Shown: in pieces, positions 1 to 11,462 of the stretch
Numbering within the stretch: position 1 is the stretch's first letter
How the letters are laid out: each line of letters begins with the position of its first letter
Assembly (NCBI GenBank): GCA_016584305.1
Contig: JACEEZ010018265.1
Span: forward strand, 38,501-102,500
From: Chionoecetes opilio
Taxonomy: Eukaryota > Arthropoda > Malacostraca > Decapoda > Majidae
Length of the DNA: 64,000 bases
Direction: 5' to 3'
Program-made: the position numbers and the translations under genes
Notes under the pieces: generated by a model
Told to the model about the DNA's origin: nothing
The model's database searches: none
What the model saw: only the letters and a program-made list of their open reading frames with translations

Positions 1-438
1 GCAGTAGAAACCCTCAGAAGAAAATGCCCTAACGTTACAATTGACGAAGACATTCTTTTTGATGAGGTGTCTGGTCTCCAGTTCCTTCAGGGGGGGATAC
101 TGGAGGAATGGAAAAGAGAGGATACACCTCTCATTCAGAAATGGGGCTCAGTTATAAGTAATTTCCAACTAAATGAAATTCCACTCATCAACATTGCTAG
201 ATTGGCATCTGTAGTAATCTGTTTACCAGGTAGCAATGCCCCTGTTGAGAGGGTTTTTTCCCTAATGAATGATATGTGGACTGCTGAGAGAAATCGGTTC
301 ACAGTCTCTACCATGAAGGCATTGCTAACAGTGAAGACCAACTTCAACCATCTGCCATGCCAGGATTTTATGGAGATGCTGACCAAAAACAAACCAATTC
401 TAAAAAAGATACACTCCTCTGAGAAATACACAGACTAG
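1..438 (+). pseudogene. hAT transposase, C-terminal dimerisation region (cut by window start)
   Basis: The frame is open from base 1 to a TAG stop at 436-438, so the gene began upstream of the window. The predicted protein ends with the pattern of the hAT C-terminal dimerisation domain: a hydrophobic stretch (LASVVICLPGSNAPVERVFS) followed by a conserved Arg/Glu-rich helix (WTAERNRF). In the hAT family this part holds the transposase oligomer together and includes the end of the RNase H-like fold; the catalytic Asp residues would lie outside the window. Type 'pseudogene' means partial here; no internal stop is visible. The remaining 450 bp to the element end are non-coding. Confidence 0.75.
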
Positions 439-887
439 GTTAGAGTTAGTGCACCAGTCAGAAATCTTCAAATCAGAATACATTCAATATTTCAAATCTA
501 AACACTGTCCCTTTTGATTATGATCATTATGACCCCTTATTTTTACTCGTGTATAATGCCAGGAATAAGGAGGAGGCGTTAGTTTGGGTGAAGTGTCTGG
601 TTCATATCTATTTTTTTTTTTACAGCTGATTGTATGGATGTGCTTGATCTCAGCTACTTTGATCAGAAAAATAAAAACATATTGTTAATCAATTGAATTT
701 TTGTTCAATTCCTTTGCAATTTAAGATAAATAGTGTCAGAGAAACTTTTGATTGCTGCTTTATGAATGATGAGGGCAGTGTCCCCGTTTTAGTTTTTCCA
801 TGACAAAAACACTGCATGTTTAGGAGGTTTTTATGCCTCTAAACCGAAAATGTCCCCGGATTTTGTCTCAGAAATCTGGTCACCTTA
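1..887 (+). mobile_element. hAT DNA transposon, right-hand part
   Basis: The element holds the transposase tail and about 450 bp of 3' sequence, ending in CTGGTCACCTTA, whose reverse complement TAAGGTGACCAG is a hAT-type terminus. The boundary at 887 is set by comparison with duplication copy B: homology between 888 and 11463 starts exactly here with GTTTAAGG, which would be the 8 bp target duplication. The left end is outside the window. Confidence 0.6.
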
Positions 888-2242
888 GTTTAAGGGGCAA
901 ACAAACTATATGGATAATCAAAGGTGACACATCTTATTGTGGTCAGTGCTGCATTTACAGGGCACCCAGCTTTGGCTTACTTCCACCCGCTAGCTGTAAA
1001 CACCACAGAACATACTGGTAACAGTCTCACGGACCTGAGACAATCCGTCCGCTTGGCTCCTCCAACAATTATATTCCCTAACTAAGCATGCTGCAGCATA
1101 ACAGGCACTGTGTATGGCTAGGAGGCAGGTGGAAGCATGTGGTCTTGGCTCATGGCGTGTTCATGGTGTAACTCATGGCCAGGTTATCTAGAACACAAAA
1201 TGCACATTAACAGCAAGGCCTCCCTCCTACACAATTATTTGTATTGAACTTTCCTATTACTGTACTATGACGCCATACCTCTGTGAGAGGAAGGGCTATT
1301 GGCGTGGCAAGGACTGAGAGAGGGATAAGCCTGTCTGGTAGTGGCTGCATTCAAAGTAGCATTTTACTGGCCAACTAACACCAACTTTAATTCTAACTTT
1401 TCTTACCTCCTACTTGTTAGTATGTTAGAATTCACTTTAAAAAAAATTCCACAAAGTTCTGTAATATTGTCAAGTGCCATCAAAAAGTTCCCGAACTACA
1501 CTTGCAAAAAGCAGAAAATTTATCTGATTCACAAGCCTTGTTCATATAGAATTTTTTTCCCCTTTTTTTTTCTTTTTTTCTCATGGTTATGGTAATTTCA
1601 TGGAATGGGTATCAAAGGGCACCATCCCACTAATTCCTGCCATGGCTAGAACATTTCAGAATTAACCGGGACATTATTCTTGAGACAGACGTTGTTTATG
1701 AGTCGTGGCGTTGTCTGGCCTCGTCTGACAAGCTCCTCTTCTGTAGTGACGTGCTCTGTTGATGGTCCTGGTGCAGGAAATGGAAAGGAAATGTATAAGA
1801 AAAAAATTATGATTTTATTGACGTCACGTGGAAGATCCCCTTAAAGATTAGTGTATTGAGCAAAGGAAACTGAACAGGTGATAATATAGTCTTGCTGATG
1901 CAGTTATCATTATGACTCCATTAACAATTGTTGGACACAAAAGCATTTTAATGATGAGTCAGATATTGCCTTGCTCTTTAGTGCAGCATACCTGTCTGTA
2001 ATTATACATTTACCTGTTGGGTGACACCTCCATCCCGTGTTTCAGGTGACTGTTGTGTGCTGTGCTTGGGGCTCACAGGGGAACTGCCCAGTGCTTCTGA
2101 TGAGACTCCTTGGTGCGTCCCACTCCTGATCCCTTCATTCTTAACAACAGTGCTGAGTGCATCCTTGGGAAACCTTGCTGAGCCCAGCATACCCGAGGGC
2201 CTCTACAAGACAAGCGGGCCTGTCAGAAGTTGTGTTGCAGAG

Positions 2243-3103
2243 ATGGCTGCAAGAACAGGCAGCAGCAGGAGTGGCCACAACACACAGGAGCAGAGTGCCT
2301 CTTGTGTGGGCAGGTTGGGGTGTGATGATCTTCCTGAAGGCACTGGTGATAAGGGCCATGAATGCCAAGAGTGTGGTAAAAAATTTATTTACAAATCTCA
2401 GCTCACTATCCACACCCTGACACACACTGGTGAAAGGAATTATGAATGCCAAGAGTGTGGGAAAAAATTCACACATAAATCTACCCTCACCAGACACACC
2501 CTGACACACAATGGTGAAAGATATTATGAATGCCAAGAATGTGGGAAAAAATTTACTCATAAGTCTACCCGCACTAGACACACCCTGACACACACTGGTG
2601 AAAGGAACTATGAATGCCAAGAGTGTGGGAAAAGATTCACTCAAGAGTGTACCCTCACCAGACACACTCTGACACACACTGGTGAAAGGAATTATGAATG
2701 CCTAGAGTGTGGGAAAAGATTCACTCATAAGCCTACTCTGACCAAACACACCCTGACTCACACTGGTGAAAGGAATTATGAATGCCAAGAGTGTGGGAAA
2801 AGATTCACTCAAGAGTCTACCCTCACCAGACACACCCTGACTCACACTGGTGAAAGGAATTATGAATGCCAAGAGTGCGGGAAAAGATTCACTCGAGAGT
2901 CTAACCTCACTAGACACACCCTGACACACACTGGTGAAAGGAATTATGAATGCCAAGAGTGTGGGAAAAAGTTCTTCTTAAATTATGAACTAAATCGACA
3001 TACGTTCAGACATTCTGGCCTGAGAGAATTCAAATGTGATGTTTGTGGGAAGGATTTCAAAACTAGGAAGGATATTTATTGTCACATGCGGATTCACTTT
3101 TGA
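2243..3103 (+). CDS. C2H2 zinc-finger protein, nine fingers
   Basis: The open frame starts further upstream (about 2021), but the first in-frame ATG is at 2243, giving 286 residues. After a short Ser/Gly-rich N terminus come nine consecutive C2H2 fingers of form C-x2-C-x12-H-x3-H, from about residue 37 to the C terminus. Seven linkers follow the TGERNYE pattern; the last (SGLREFK) differs. Fingers 2-7 are nearly identical apart from helix positions, as in young finger arrays. Such proteins are nuclear and usually bind DNA; the target is unknown. A splice-acceptor-like TGTTTCAG lies just before 2046, so an upstream exon is possible. No effector domain such as KRAB, ZAD or BTB is visible. The paralogue in copy B is frameshifted. 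It could be an expressed host gene or a family carried along by repeats. Confidence 0.7.
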   Translation: MAARTGSSRSGHNTQEQSASCVGRLGCDDLPEGTGDKGHECQECGKKFIYKSQLTIHTLTHTGERNYECQECGKKFTHKSTLTRHTLTHNGERYYECQECGKKFTHKSTRTRHTLTHTGERNYECQECGKRFTQECTLTRHTLTHTGERNYECLECGKRFTHKPTLTKHTLTHTGERNYECQECGKRFTQESTLTRHTLTHTGERNYECQECGKRFTRESNLTRHTLTHTGERNYECQECGKKFFLNYELNRHTFRHSGLREFKCDVCGKDFKTRKDIYCHMRIHF

Positions 3104-3359
3104 GGTGGTGTGATGTGGTGTGGACAAGTGTGGTTCAGTGTGTGCCGAGGCATTGTGGGTGCTGGCGTGTCCTGTGTGGGAGTGAGTTATGGTGTACAGT
3201 GTTGCCTCCTGCCCACCCTCCCTGGCCTGGTAATGACCCAGCAGTGGTCTGGTGGGCAGTGCAGTAAATGGGTCTACATTGTTATTTCTTCTTTACGAGA
3301 TACAAATATACATGAATTAATTAAATTAATTTATCAATCATACAGATCAACTTAATGAG
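3104..3359 (+). other. 3' flank of the zinc-finger gene, TG-rich
   Basis: GT- and TGTGG-rich non-coding sequence, conserved at 27801-28060 in copy B. I see no ORF with recognisable content. Confidence 0.5.
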
Positions 3360-3437
3360 TGGGTAGTCAGATGGCAGATGGAATTCAATATTGACAAAAG
3401 CAGCGTTATGGATGTTGGTAGAAAAAACCCTGGTAAT
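3360..3437 (+). pseudogene. CR1-like retrotransposon reverse transcriptase fragment (5' piece)
   Basis: The translation contains QMEFNIDKSSVM and VGRKNPGN, typical of the region downstream of the RT catalytic core in CR1/L2-like non-LTR elements. It is interrupted at 3438 by a foldback element and SINE, and resumes at about 5190. The uninterrupted arrangement is seen in copy B near 28140. Confidence 0.7.
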
Positions 3438-4853
3438 GAGGAGTTTTCAAAGCTAACGCCGCCAGATGTCTCTCGCGCTCTCACTTACTCTGCCCCTTTG
3501 AGCCTGAATGCTCTATCATTTACCGTAAATTCCCTGTACTTCTTCGGGAATTATCAGAATTACCCAAAATACAACAACTAAAACAATTAATAAAAATGTA
3601 GTTTATCATTTTATTTTTCTGCACTTGATGAAAATATTGGCAAAACAATTGAATACTTGAAATATTAATCTTTAAAAATCGTCTTTTCATGAAAATACGC
3701 AAGTTCAAGCAGAATGAGGCTCCAGGAAATATCTACTTGTATGTAAGCATTCGCTGAGTACCTGTTTTGGGTGTGTCTGTTTCTCTTACGACGAAAATAT
3801 AACCAAAACACAGTGTGGCGTTCAGCATCTCCACAGAAACCATCCCACGGTCAGGATCAGTTATCACTCACTTTCCTGTTGTCATCACACCGCTAGGGAC
3901 TCAGCTCAGCTCCACCAGCATCTGCTGGCCGCCGCTCCCTTACCTCATGGCTCACATCCCTGATACTCCTAACCCCTCAACCCCAGAGGTTGTCATCCTA
4001 ACTATCATCACCCGCTGATCTCTTCACACTGTCTGTCCTCTACTGGAATGTTCGCGGAATCCGCTCCCACATACCGGAGACTTTTGTCCTTATTTCGTGC
4101 TCTTGAGCTTCTAGTTCTCTGCCTCAGAGTACATTTTCTTATTTACCCCCATGCATATCCTGATTCCTAATTACGATTTAGTTTCCTCTTGCCTTGTCCT
4201 TCAGAAAACAAACAACCCATGTTTCTCCAAACGTCATTTCTCCTCCCTCTACCGAACTCCTTGTATTTTGATTGTCTTTAAAGATTCCCGCACTGACTGA
4301 GTTAAGTCTTCTTCCTCCAACAGATAAACCTGTTGACATAGGATAAACCAGAGGACATAGGGTGAGCAGAGGGAGAGAACGTGGTGGCGGATCTCTCGCT
4401 TGTATTTAGTAAACAAACGTTTCAACTGTCTTGCATACAGGACTGTCGTTGAGGTGCCAAGCACTTAAATTACTTCTTGGTTAAATGTTCGTCGCAAGAA
4501 AGACAGACACACCCAAAACAGGTACTGAGCGAAAGCTTACATACAAGTACATACTTCCTGAAGCCTCATTCTGCTTGAACTTCCAGTGTTTCCATGGAAA
4601 GATGATTTTAAAAAAAATAATTTTGAAGTATTCTATGTTTTGCCAGTATGTACGTATTTTCATCAAGTGCAGAAAAAAAAAATGGTAAACTACAATTTTT
4701 ATTAAGAACTGTTTCAGTTGTTGTATTTTGGGTAATTCTGATATGTCCCGAAGAAGTACAGGGAATTTACGGTAAATGATAGAGCATTCAGGCTCAAAGG
4801 GGCAGAGGAAGTGAGAGCGCGAGAGACATCTGGTGGCGTTAGCTTTCCAGAGG
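3438..4853. mobile_element. Foldback element with about 370 bp inverted repeats, copy 1
   Basis: The left arm (3438-3811) and right arm (4475-4853) are imperfect inverted repeats, sharing for example TACTTCTTCGGGA with its complement and GGTACTGAGCGAA with its complement. Copy B lacks the element, so it is an insertion. The centre (about 3812-4474) is not repeat-arm sequence; it translates in pieces to a fragment starting LYWNVRGIRSHIPE, which resembles the N terminus of a Jockey-type endonuclease. The outer tip of the right arm is missing where the SINE begins. A second copy lies at 32595-33710. Confidence 0.75.
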
Positions 4854-5187
4854 CAGTAGCGGAATGGTTAGCGTCTCCGACTGGCGTTCTCGGTGACCCG
4901 AGTTTGATCCCCGAAGAAAACCAAACCCTTTCTGCACCGTCGAGTGGCCTAAGAACACACACATGCCCTGCCCATCAACTCTACCTTCGATTGCGAGTGC
5001 ATCGGAGGACACGGGGGCGGCATGAGCCTCACAGGCGTCACTATAAGAATCCTGCCTGCGCCACCATGGGCGAGGACCAACCATCAGAGCCCTCAAGTGA
5101 GCCTACAGAGCCTACCATCTGAGCCCTGGATCACCACTGCCTACAGGCGCTATAGGCACATATGTAAGAAAAAAAAAAAAAAAAAAA
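4854..5187 (+). repeat. tRNA-derived SINE with poly(A) tail
   Basis: The head reads like a tRNA gene: an A-box region (TAGCGGAATGGTTAGCG) and, about 35 bp on, a B-box-like GAGTTTGATCCCC. The body of about 250 bp is unrelated to tRNA, and the 3' end is an A tract of about 19 bases at 5168-5186. It is inserted at or in place of the outer tip of the foldback element. Pol III transcription from the internal boxes is expected for this class. Confidence 0.75.
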
Positions 5188-5189
5188 GA

Positions 5190-5930
5190 GCCGCCATAGA
5201 TACACCATACGCAATGTATCGCTGAAAAGATCAGAAGTTGAGAAAGATCTGGGAGTGAGGGTGAGCTTAGACCTCAGACCTATGAAACAATGTATTGAGG
5301 CTAGAAAGCTAATAGGGTGTTTGGATTCATTACCATAACTGTTAAAAGTATAAGTGCTGAGGTTATTCTAAAGCTTTATTTGGCTCTAGTCAGACCTCAC
5401 CTAGACTATGCGGTTCAGTTTTGGTCTCCATATTACAGGATGGCTATAGCCTTGTTAGAATCAGTGCAGAGAAGGATGACCAAATGATTCAAAGGATGCA
5501 TAACTTTAGTTATGAGAAGAGATTGAAGCTATTAAATTTACACTCACTCGAGAGATGCAGAGTAAGGGGCGATCTGATAGAATTTTTAAGTGGATGAAGG
5601 GATATAATACAGGAGAGGTAGGAAAAGTTCTTACAGCTAGTAACCAGGGTAGAACAAGAAGTAACGGATTCAAGCTGGAAAAGCGTAGATTTAAAAAAGA
5701 AATAGAGAAAAACTGGTTCACAAATAGGGTGGTAAATGATTGGAATGGACTCAGTAGACAGGTAGTTAGTATGCAGTCTTTAGGGAGGTTTAAAAGGAGG
5801 CTAGATAAATTCATGGATGGGGATGAAAGGTGGATGTAGGTAGTGTTAAGTAACAGGAACTACCTCTTGTAGGTCTCACGGCCTATTGTAGCTTCCTTAT
5901 TTTCTTATGTTCTTATGAAGGAAAGGAAAA
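5190..5930 (+). pseudogene. CR1-like retrotransposon ORF2 C-terminal part, degenerate
   Basis: This continues the fragment at 3360-3437. Frame-broken translation up to about 5550 gives LGVRVSLDLRP, then an open frame (5555-5839) with GEVGKVLTASNQGRTRSNGF and NRVVNDWNGLSRQVV. These motifs are standard for the C terminus of CR1/L2-type RT proteins. The part after the stop (TTCTTATG repeated near 5900) looks like the element's 3' tail. Stops between 5300 and 5550 show it is dead. The copy B counterpart (28146-28406 plus 30957-31400) is better preserved. Confidence 0.75.
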
Positions 5931-6118
5931 GATAGAAGCATTTATTGATGTCTTAAAAAGTCAAAATATTGTCAGCAGAATATTGTGTGAAATGTTTAAA
6001 CAAAACAAAAGGATGTAAAATAAATAAGAAAAGGCAAATAAATTTAATAGACATGAGCAGTGGTATCAGACAAGGATGCACAGGGTCTGCCACACTTTGA
6101 AATGTCACCTTATACTAC
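5931..6118 (+). pseudogene. Second non-LTR reverse transcriptase scrap
   Basis: The translation includes MSSGIRQGCTGSATLF, the motif B region of a non-LTR reverse transcriptase. It is too short to assign to a clade. The same scrap follows the CR1-like tail in copy B (31431-31629), so the juxtaposition predates the duplication. Confidence 0.5.
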
Positions 6119-6177
6119 ACCTTTGCCCTGTTTAACGCATAAGTTACATTCATGAAAAATTATGCGTCTTTACAATA

Positions 6178-6587
6178 CAGTAAACTCTCAATAAACCGAA
6201 CCTCGTTAAATTGAATTTAGGAGAAACAAAACACTGTGTTGCCTTCGAACAAGCCTCTGATATACCGAACTCTACTTCGGCATATGTGGCAATTGGTGGG
6301 CCGACTGAACATGTTGGCCGGCCCGTGCATCTCAGTTTACACTCAGTCCTCATTGTGTGTGGACTACTCCATTGGAATACCTTGTACAAAATTATAGTTT
6401 ACTCTACAGTACTATACGTACAGTTAACTTTGTTTGAACACGTATGACCGAACGACGCCCGACGCCCCTCATAAACCGAACTCTGTTTGGTTTATGAGGC
6501 GGACAACCGATCATTCAATAAACCGAACTATCGGATATTGCGATCAACCCTTCCCTCCAATTGGTTCGGTTTATCGAGGGTTTACTG
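6178..6587. mobile_element. Tigger/pogo-like MITE
   Basis: The termini CAGTAAACTCTCAATAAACC and the complement of GGTTTATCGAGGGTTTACTG form about 25 bp inverted repeats flanked by TA on both sides (6176-6177, 6588-6589). This is the signature of Tc1/mariner superfamily insertion, and the 'CAGTNAAxCCTCG' style of end is typical of pogo/Tigger relatives. At 410 bp it has no coding capacity. Confidence 0.8.
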
Positions 6588-6620
6588 TATGTTACGAATC
6601 TTATTCACATTTTTTCATTA

Positions 6621-7395
6621 CAGGGAGGTCCCAGTATATGAGCATTCGGTATACGAGAATCCGATGATACAAGATGTGTAAATTAGGGTCTATTTTCAAT
6701 ATAAGAGATTGAGAATCCAATAATTCGACATTCAAACGGGTGAGTAAAATTATCAAGCTCAAAATGTGCGCCCTACCACTCCAGGGCTGGACAAAGGGGG
6801 ATTTGGTTGACCTCAGTGAGGTCACCCCTAGCAAGCCGTGACCTGAAGGGTAATTAAGCATATGGATCTGCCTGACATTTAGGGGTAATTAGCAGGTGTG
6901 CGGCCCCAACCTTGGGACCGCAGTCAGGTCACCCCTAGCAAGGCGTGACCTGAAGGGTAATTAAGCATATGGCTCAGCCTGACCTTTAGGGGTAATTAGC
7001 AGGTGTGCGGCCCCAACCTTGGGACCTCTACACTACCTTCTCTTGTATCACGCGGCGTCGCCTACAGTACAACGTCTTTTTTGCTTGTTATGCAGGTTTT
7101 ATGTTTAATTAATGTGCAGTTATGTTATTTTGTGTGCTATTTTCTCTTTCAGAATGCTTTTTCTACAGAATAGGTAGTACAGTGTGGGTAATATAGACGC
7201 TGTGTGTTTGTTGAGTTTGCTATAGTTTATTTTAGCTTGAAAAACATGTCTTTTTTTTTTTTTTTTTTTATAAATTAATGGGGTCCTGGAACCAAACCTA
7301 TATTTTACCATTAGTTATGTGTTTCGTTATACGAGATTTCGCTTTACGAGTATGCCAGGTGGAACCTAACTGCACGTATCTTCGGGACCTCCCTG
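6621..7395. mobile_element. TA-flanked element with CAGGGAGGTCCC ends, copy 1
   Basis: Inverted ends CAGGGAGGTCCC/GGGACCTCCCTG sit between TA dinucleotides, indicating Tc1/mariner-type insertion. Inside are tandem units of about 115 bp (GGTAATTAAGCATATGG ... CCTTGGGACC) and a T tract at 7252-7270. There is no ORF of note. The other copies, at 8432-9312 and 12418-13191, are in the opposite orientation and differ in tandem unit number. Confidence 0.8.
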
Positions 7396-7420
7396 TATAT
7401 TAATTGAGATATGTTCTTAA

Positions 7421-8036
7421 CCCCTTCACTGAGGCTGGTACAAATACGGTCTCTCAACTATCTAAGGGTTCACTGCGGCTGGTACATATAGGGTTTCTGT
7501 ATTTAAACTGCGCGCTCAATGATGTTGTGGGTAAATATTCGCTGTGATAGGCTTGTATGGCAACAGTGTCAAGTGTTGCGATACAATAGAACCTCTTTTT
7601 CTGCTTGAGTGAGTTAGTGTGACTAATAAGGTCAAGCGGTACAGTACGACGTGTCGACTGCCGCGCCCTCTACTTCAATGGCAAGGCTAAATAGTCAAGA
7701 TATTCAATATGTTCTTGATGGATATAAAACAGAAGTATGAATGAATGAATGAATGCATGAATGAAGCATTTATGTACCAAAATAAGCTGTATTATGTTGA
7801 GTAGTAAGTAGTTTCATTGTGCGTCTGGCAGCACGGTCACGGCCCTGTTGCTGCACTTTGACGTAACTTCACTTAGCTGGTAGCCTCCACCAAGACGAAA
7901 CATAGATTTTCTGGTATGGAATGAGCATCCTATTCATTTAGGCACTTCAAATATGATAAGTAATTATTTTTTATTTTAATTAAAACCTGCCGCACAGGGG
8001 GGTAGGCCTAATGATTTGATATCCGCAGTGAAAGGG
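7421..8036. mobile_element. piggyBac-like MITE
   Basis: The left end TTAA|CCCCTTCACTG and right end CCGCAGTGAAAGGG|TTAA are inverted and flanked by the TTAA target duplication characteristic of piggyBac. It is 616 bp and non-coding, with a short GAAT tetramer run at about 7739-7766. Confidence 0.75.
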
Positions 8037-8142
8037 TTAAAACCTAAAATCACATCCCGACCATGTTATTAATTGCTATTATTGAATATAATATTGGGCA
8101 CATCAGTAGTATATCCCCTTGATATATGATTGGGGTTACTTA

Positions 8143-8550
8143 CCGTAAATGGCGGCGTATAAGTCGACCAGGCGTACAAGTCGACCCCAAGTTTATTAGC
8201 TTCAGATTACGGGTTATGCCTATACTTCCCGTATAAGTCGGCCCCAAAAATACGGCAGGCTACTGGTAGGCCAAAGCTTGAATGTGGCTAGGCTACGGTA
8301 CGGTATACGGTAACCTGTCGCAAAAACACATAACACCACACCACTTACATGAAGATATGAATCTTTACTATAGGTCCGCCTCTTGTTTTCACTTGAAAAA
8401 CACCATAGTCCCCTGATAGTACCGCTATATACAGGGAGGTCCCGAAGATACGAGCAGTTACGTTCCACCTGGCATGCTCGTAAAGCGAAATCTCGTATAA
8501 CGAAACACATAACTAATGGTAAAATATAGGTTTGGTTCCAGGACCCCATC

Positions 8551-8581
<31 letters not shown>

Positions 8582-9671
8582 TGTTTTTCAAGCTAAAATA
8601 AACTATAGCAAGCACAACAAACACACAGCGTCTATATTACCCACACTGTACTACCTATTCTGTAGAAAAGGCATTCTGAAAGAGAAAATAGCACTCAAAA
8701 TAACATAACTGCACATTAATTAAACATAAAACATGCATAACAAGCAAAAAAGACGTAATGTAGGGGACGCTGCGTGATACAAGAGAAGGTAGTGTAGCGG
8801 TCCCAAGGTTGGGGCCCCACACCTGCTAATTACCCCTAAAGGTCAGCTGCGCCATATGCTTAATTACCCTTCAGGTCACGCCTTGCTAGGAGTGACATGA
8901 CTGCGGTCCCAAGGTTGGGGCTGCACACCTGCTAATTACCCCTAAAGGTCAGGCTGCGCCATATGCTTAATTACCCTTCAGGTCACGCCTTGCTAAGGGT
9001 GACCTGACTGCGGTCCCAAGGTTGGGGACGCACACCTGCTAATTACCCCTAAATGTCAAGCCCCGCCATATGCTTAATTACCCTTCAGGTCACGGCTTGC
9101 TAGGGGTGACCTCACTGGGGTCAACCAAATCCCCCTTTGTCCAGCCTGGGAGTGGTAGGGCGTGCATTTTGAACTTGATAATTTTACTCACCCTAGTTTG
9201 AATGTCGTATCATTGGATTTTCGATCTCGTATATTGAAAATAGACCCTAATGTACACCTCTCGTATCATCGGATTCTCGTATACCGAATGCTCGTATAAC
9301 GGGACCTCCCTGTACTGTATATTGTAGTAAATCACGATAGTACCTATGACTGGACTGCACTCACCCTTTGCCATTTGCATTCGCCAGTGTTTACACTCTG
9401 TGTATCAGCTGTTGGAAACAGCACAGCTGTGGGTGGAACTGCCGCTAAACGTCTTCTCTAGTTGTCGTTGTTGCTCTGGAAGTGGCGCATATTGTAGTTG
9501 TCTGACTGGAGTTATGGTAAGTGGTGTACAGCAATTGTTAGTAGTGCTGATCTACTTCTTTACCACTCGGTGGTAAAGGTTCGCATTTTATCCTTGCCGT
9601 ATAAGTCGACCCCTAGTTATGGGGAGATTTTTTCAGGCTCAAAGAGTCGACTTGTACGCCGGCATTTACGG
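8143..9671. mobile_element. TA-flanked MITE with CCGTAAATGGCGGCG ends
   Basis: Both ends carry CCGTAAATGSCGGCG followed by TATAAGTCGAC or ACAAGTCGAC repeats, inverted, with TA flanks at 8141-8142 and 9672-9673. It holds no transposase. Copy 2 of the CAGGGAGGTCCC element is nested in it. Its right end abuts the truncated RTE reading frame, which therefore appears to extend artificially into the MITE. Confidence 0.75.
8432..9312. mobile_element. TA-flanked element with CAGGGAGGTCCC ends, copy 2
   Basis: It has the same ends and tandem units as 6621-7395, but inverted relative to it, with an A tract at about 8555-8580 and about three tandem units. TA flanks lie at 8430-8431 and 9313-9314. Confidence 0.8.
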
Positions 9672-9673
9672 TA

Positions 9674-10875
9674 ATCATGTGAGTGGGTGTCCTAGTGTCC
9701 TAGCGCTTCGTGTCCTAGTGGAACGCCGACGTGAGTTTCGACAGGGGATGCTTGCAGCCTATGTTGATCTCAAGAAGGCGTTTGACTCAGTGCATCGTGA
9801 GTTACTCTGGGATCTTCTGCGACTTCGAGGGATTCCTGCAAGGACTATTGGTTTGATAACTGGTCTGTATTCTGGGACTGAGAGTGCTGTGAAGTGTGGG
9901 GCAGGTGTATCCAGCTTCTTTCCTGTGAATACAGGAGTGAGGCAGGGGTGCGTCCTTGCCCCATCACTTTTCAACGCTTGTATGGACTGGGTATTGGACA
10001 AGGTTGTAGATCAAAGTGATTGTGGAGCATCCGTCGGCAACACCAAGATCACTGATCTTGTTTTTGCCGATGATGCAGTAATCTTTGCTGAGTCGCTGGA
10101 GGTCCTGGTGATGGCTCTCGAGGCGCTGCACGAGGAGGCAAAGCCTTTGGGACTTGAGGTCTCCTGGCTCAAGACCAAGGTCCAGGTGTTTGGAGACTTA
10201 CTAGATGAAGCAGTACAGTCTGTTCATGCATGTGGCGAGGACATTGAGATCTTGGAAAGTTTTACATACCTTGGTAGCGCAGTCCATAATGACGGCGGGT
10301 TACGTCAAGAAGTCTTACGACGGATTGGCATAGCCCACGGTGTTATGGACTCGCTCAGCGGGAGTATTTGGCGTTGTCGGTACCTGTGCAGGAGGACAAA
10401 GATCCGGATCTTCAAGTCACTTGTGATCCCTGTCTTACTCTATGGTTGTGAGACATGGACACTAAATAGTGACTTGAAGAGACGAATCAATGCCTTTGGT
10501 AATAAGTGTCTTCGCAGAATCATGGGGTATCGCTGGGATGATTACGTGTCAAATCAGCGATTGCACCGTGAGACTGAATCGAGGCCTATTATCTGCATAG
10601 TCCGTCAGCGCCAACTTCTGCTATATGGGCATGTGGCACGCTACCCTGAAACCGATCCTTCCCATCGGGTTGTATCTGTAAGAGACAATCCGGCGTGGAG
10701 GAGGCCAAGGGGGCGCCCACAAGGCTCGTGGCTGGGGCAAGTTGATGTTTCTTGTCGAGAGCTGCTTGGTATGGGAAAGGAGCCTGCATGGGAACTCGCG
10801 CGTGGTGACCCCCGGGAGTGGCGTCGTAGGGTGGGCGAGGCGACGCGCCCCCCGGCGTATGCCCCCAATGATTGA
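9674..10875 (+). pseudogene. RTE-like non-LTR retrotransposon reverse transcriptase, 5' truncated
   Basis: About 400 residues of an uninterrupted RT frame. Motif A is AAYVDLKKAFDSV, motif B NTGVRQGCVLAPS and motif C VFADDAVIF, so both metal-binding Asp blocks are present. The C-terminal third has LLYGCETWTL and RLYGHVAR-like blocks. The endonuclease and the N-terminal RT fingers are missing, as expected for 5' truncation. The stop at 10873 is followed by GATT tetramers, and short tetramer 3' tails are typical of RTE-clade elements. The open frame continues upstream into the MITE, but that part is not related. Because there are no stops, this copy should be young. Confidence 0.8.
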
Positions 10876-11462
10876 TTGATTGATGTAGTGAGCCATCGTA
10901 TATATGTAGAACCCTGGCTCTGTGGAGCCTGATATAGAAGGCACTAGAGCTTGTGGGCTGCTTAGAAGAGGTCATGGATGGTATGCGCGATCTTAAAAGC
11001 AAGTGTAAGTCATCATGTACCGAGGGAATACTGTACATATGAAATTAAAGTAGGTAAATATTGAAGTTACTGTATATGATATCTAGAAGAGAGTACTCAC
11101 AAAATAGAGGACTTGAGGTTTTTATGCGTAACATCGAATCTTTCGTGCGCTATACAAATTGTGGAATAAACTTTTCTTTTACACAAATAAGATTTTGTTG
11201 AAAATCTACATAACACATTTTTTTTAAGAGACACTACATCAATCGAGGCATTGGTGTATATATATTTTCTTTAAAAAAAGGTCTCATATATGTAGGGGCA
11301 CTAACCATAAACTAAATTAAGAATTTAAGTTTTGGATGAATTAATTGAGCTTACCTGAGGATGCGGCATAGCAAAGTTTTTGTAGGCGCTAGTGAGGAGA
11401 GGTGGACATGGTAGCGGGTCAGGGGGTGCCGGGCTGAGGGTGTAAATGTGCCCGTGGAGTGG
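10876..11462. other. Spacer without recognised gene
   Basis: AT-rich sequence with short homopolymers. I see no coding signal or inverted ends. Confidence 0.4.

Larger units (their letters stand above)
888..6118 (+). repeat. Segmental duplication copy A
   Basis: This 5.2 kb block is collinear with 11463-31630 in the same orientation. Matched landmarks are 891-1231 with 11464-13390 (around an insertion), 1255-1350 with 16040-16160, 1600-2010 with 16380-17400, the zinc-finger gene with its damaged copy at 26905-27801, 3104-3437 with 27801-28145, and the CR1-like tail at 5190-6118 with 28145-31629. Within copy A the part from 888 to 2242 has no gene I can support. Its own extra sequence is the foldback element plus SINE at 3438-5187. 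Confidence 0.85.

Noticed and set aside
10589..11038. 149-codon minus-strand frame overlapping the RTE end
   Set aside because: It is the shadow of the RT frame on the opposite strand.
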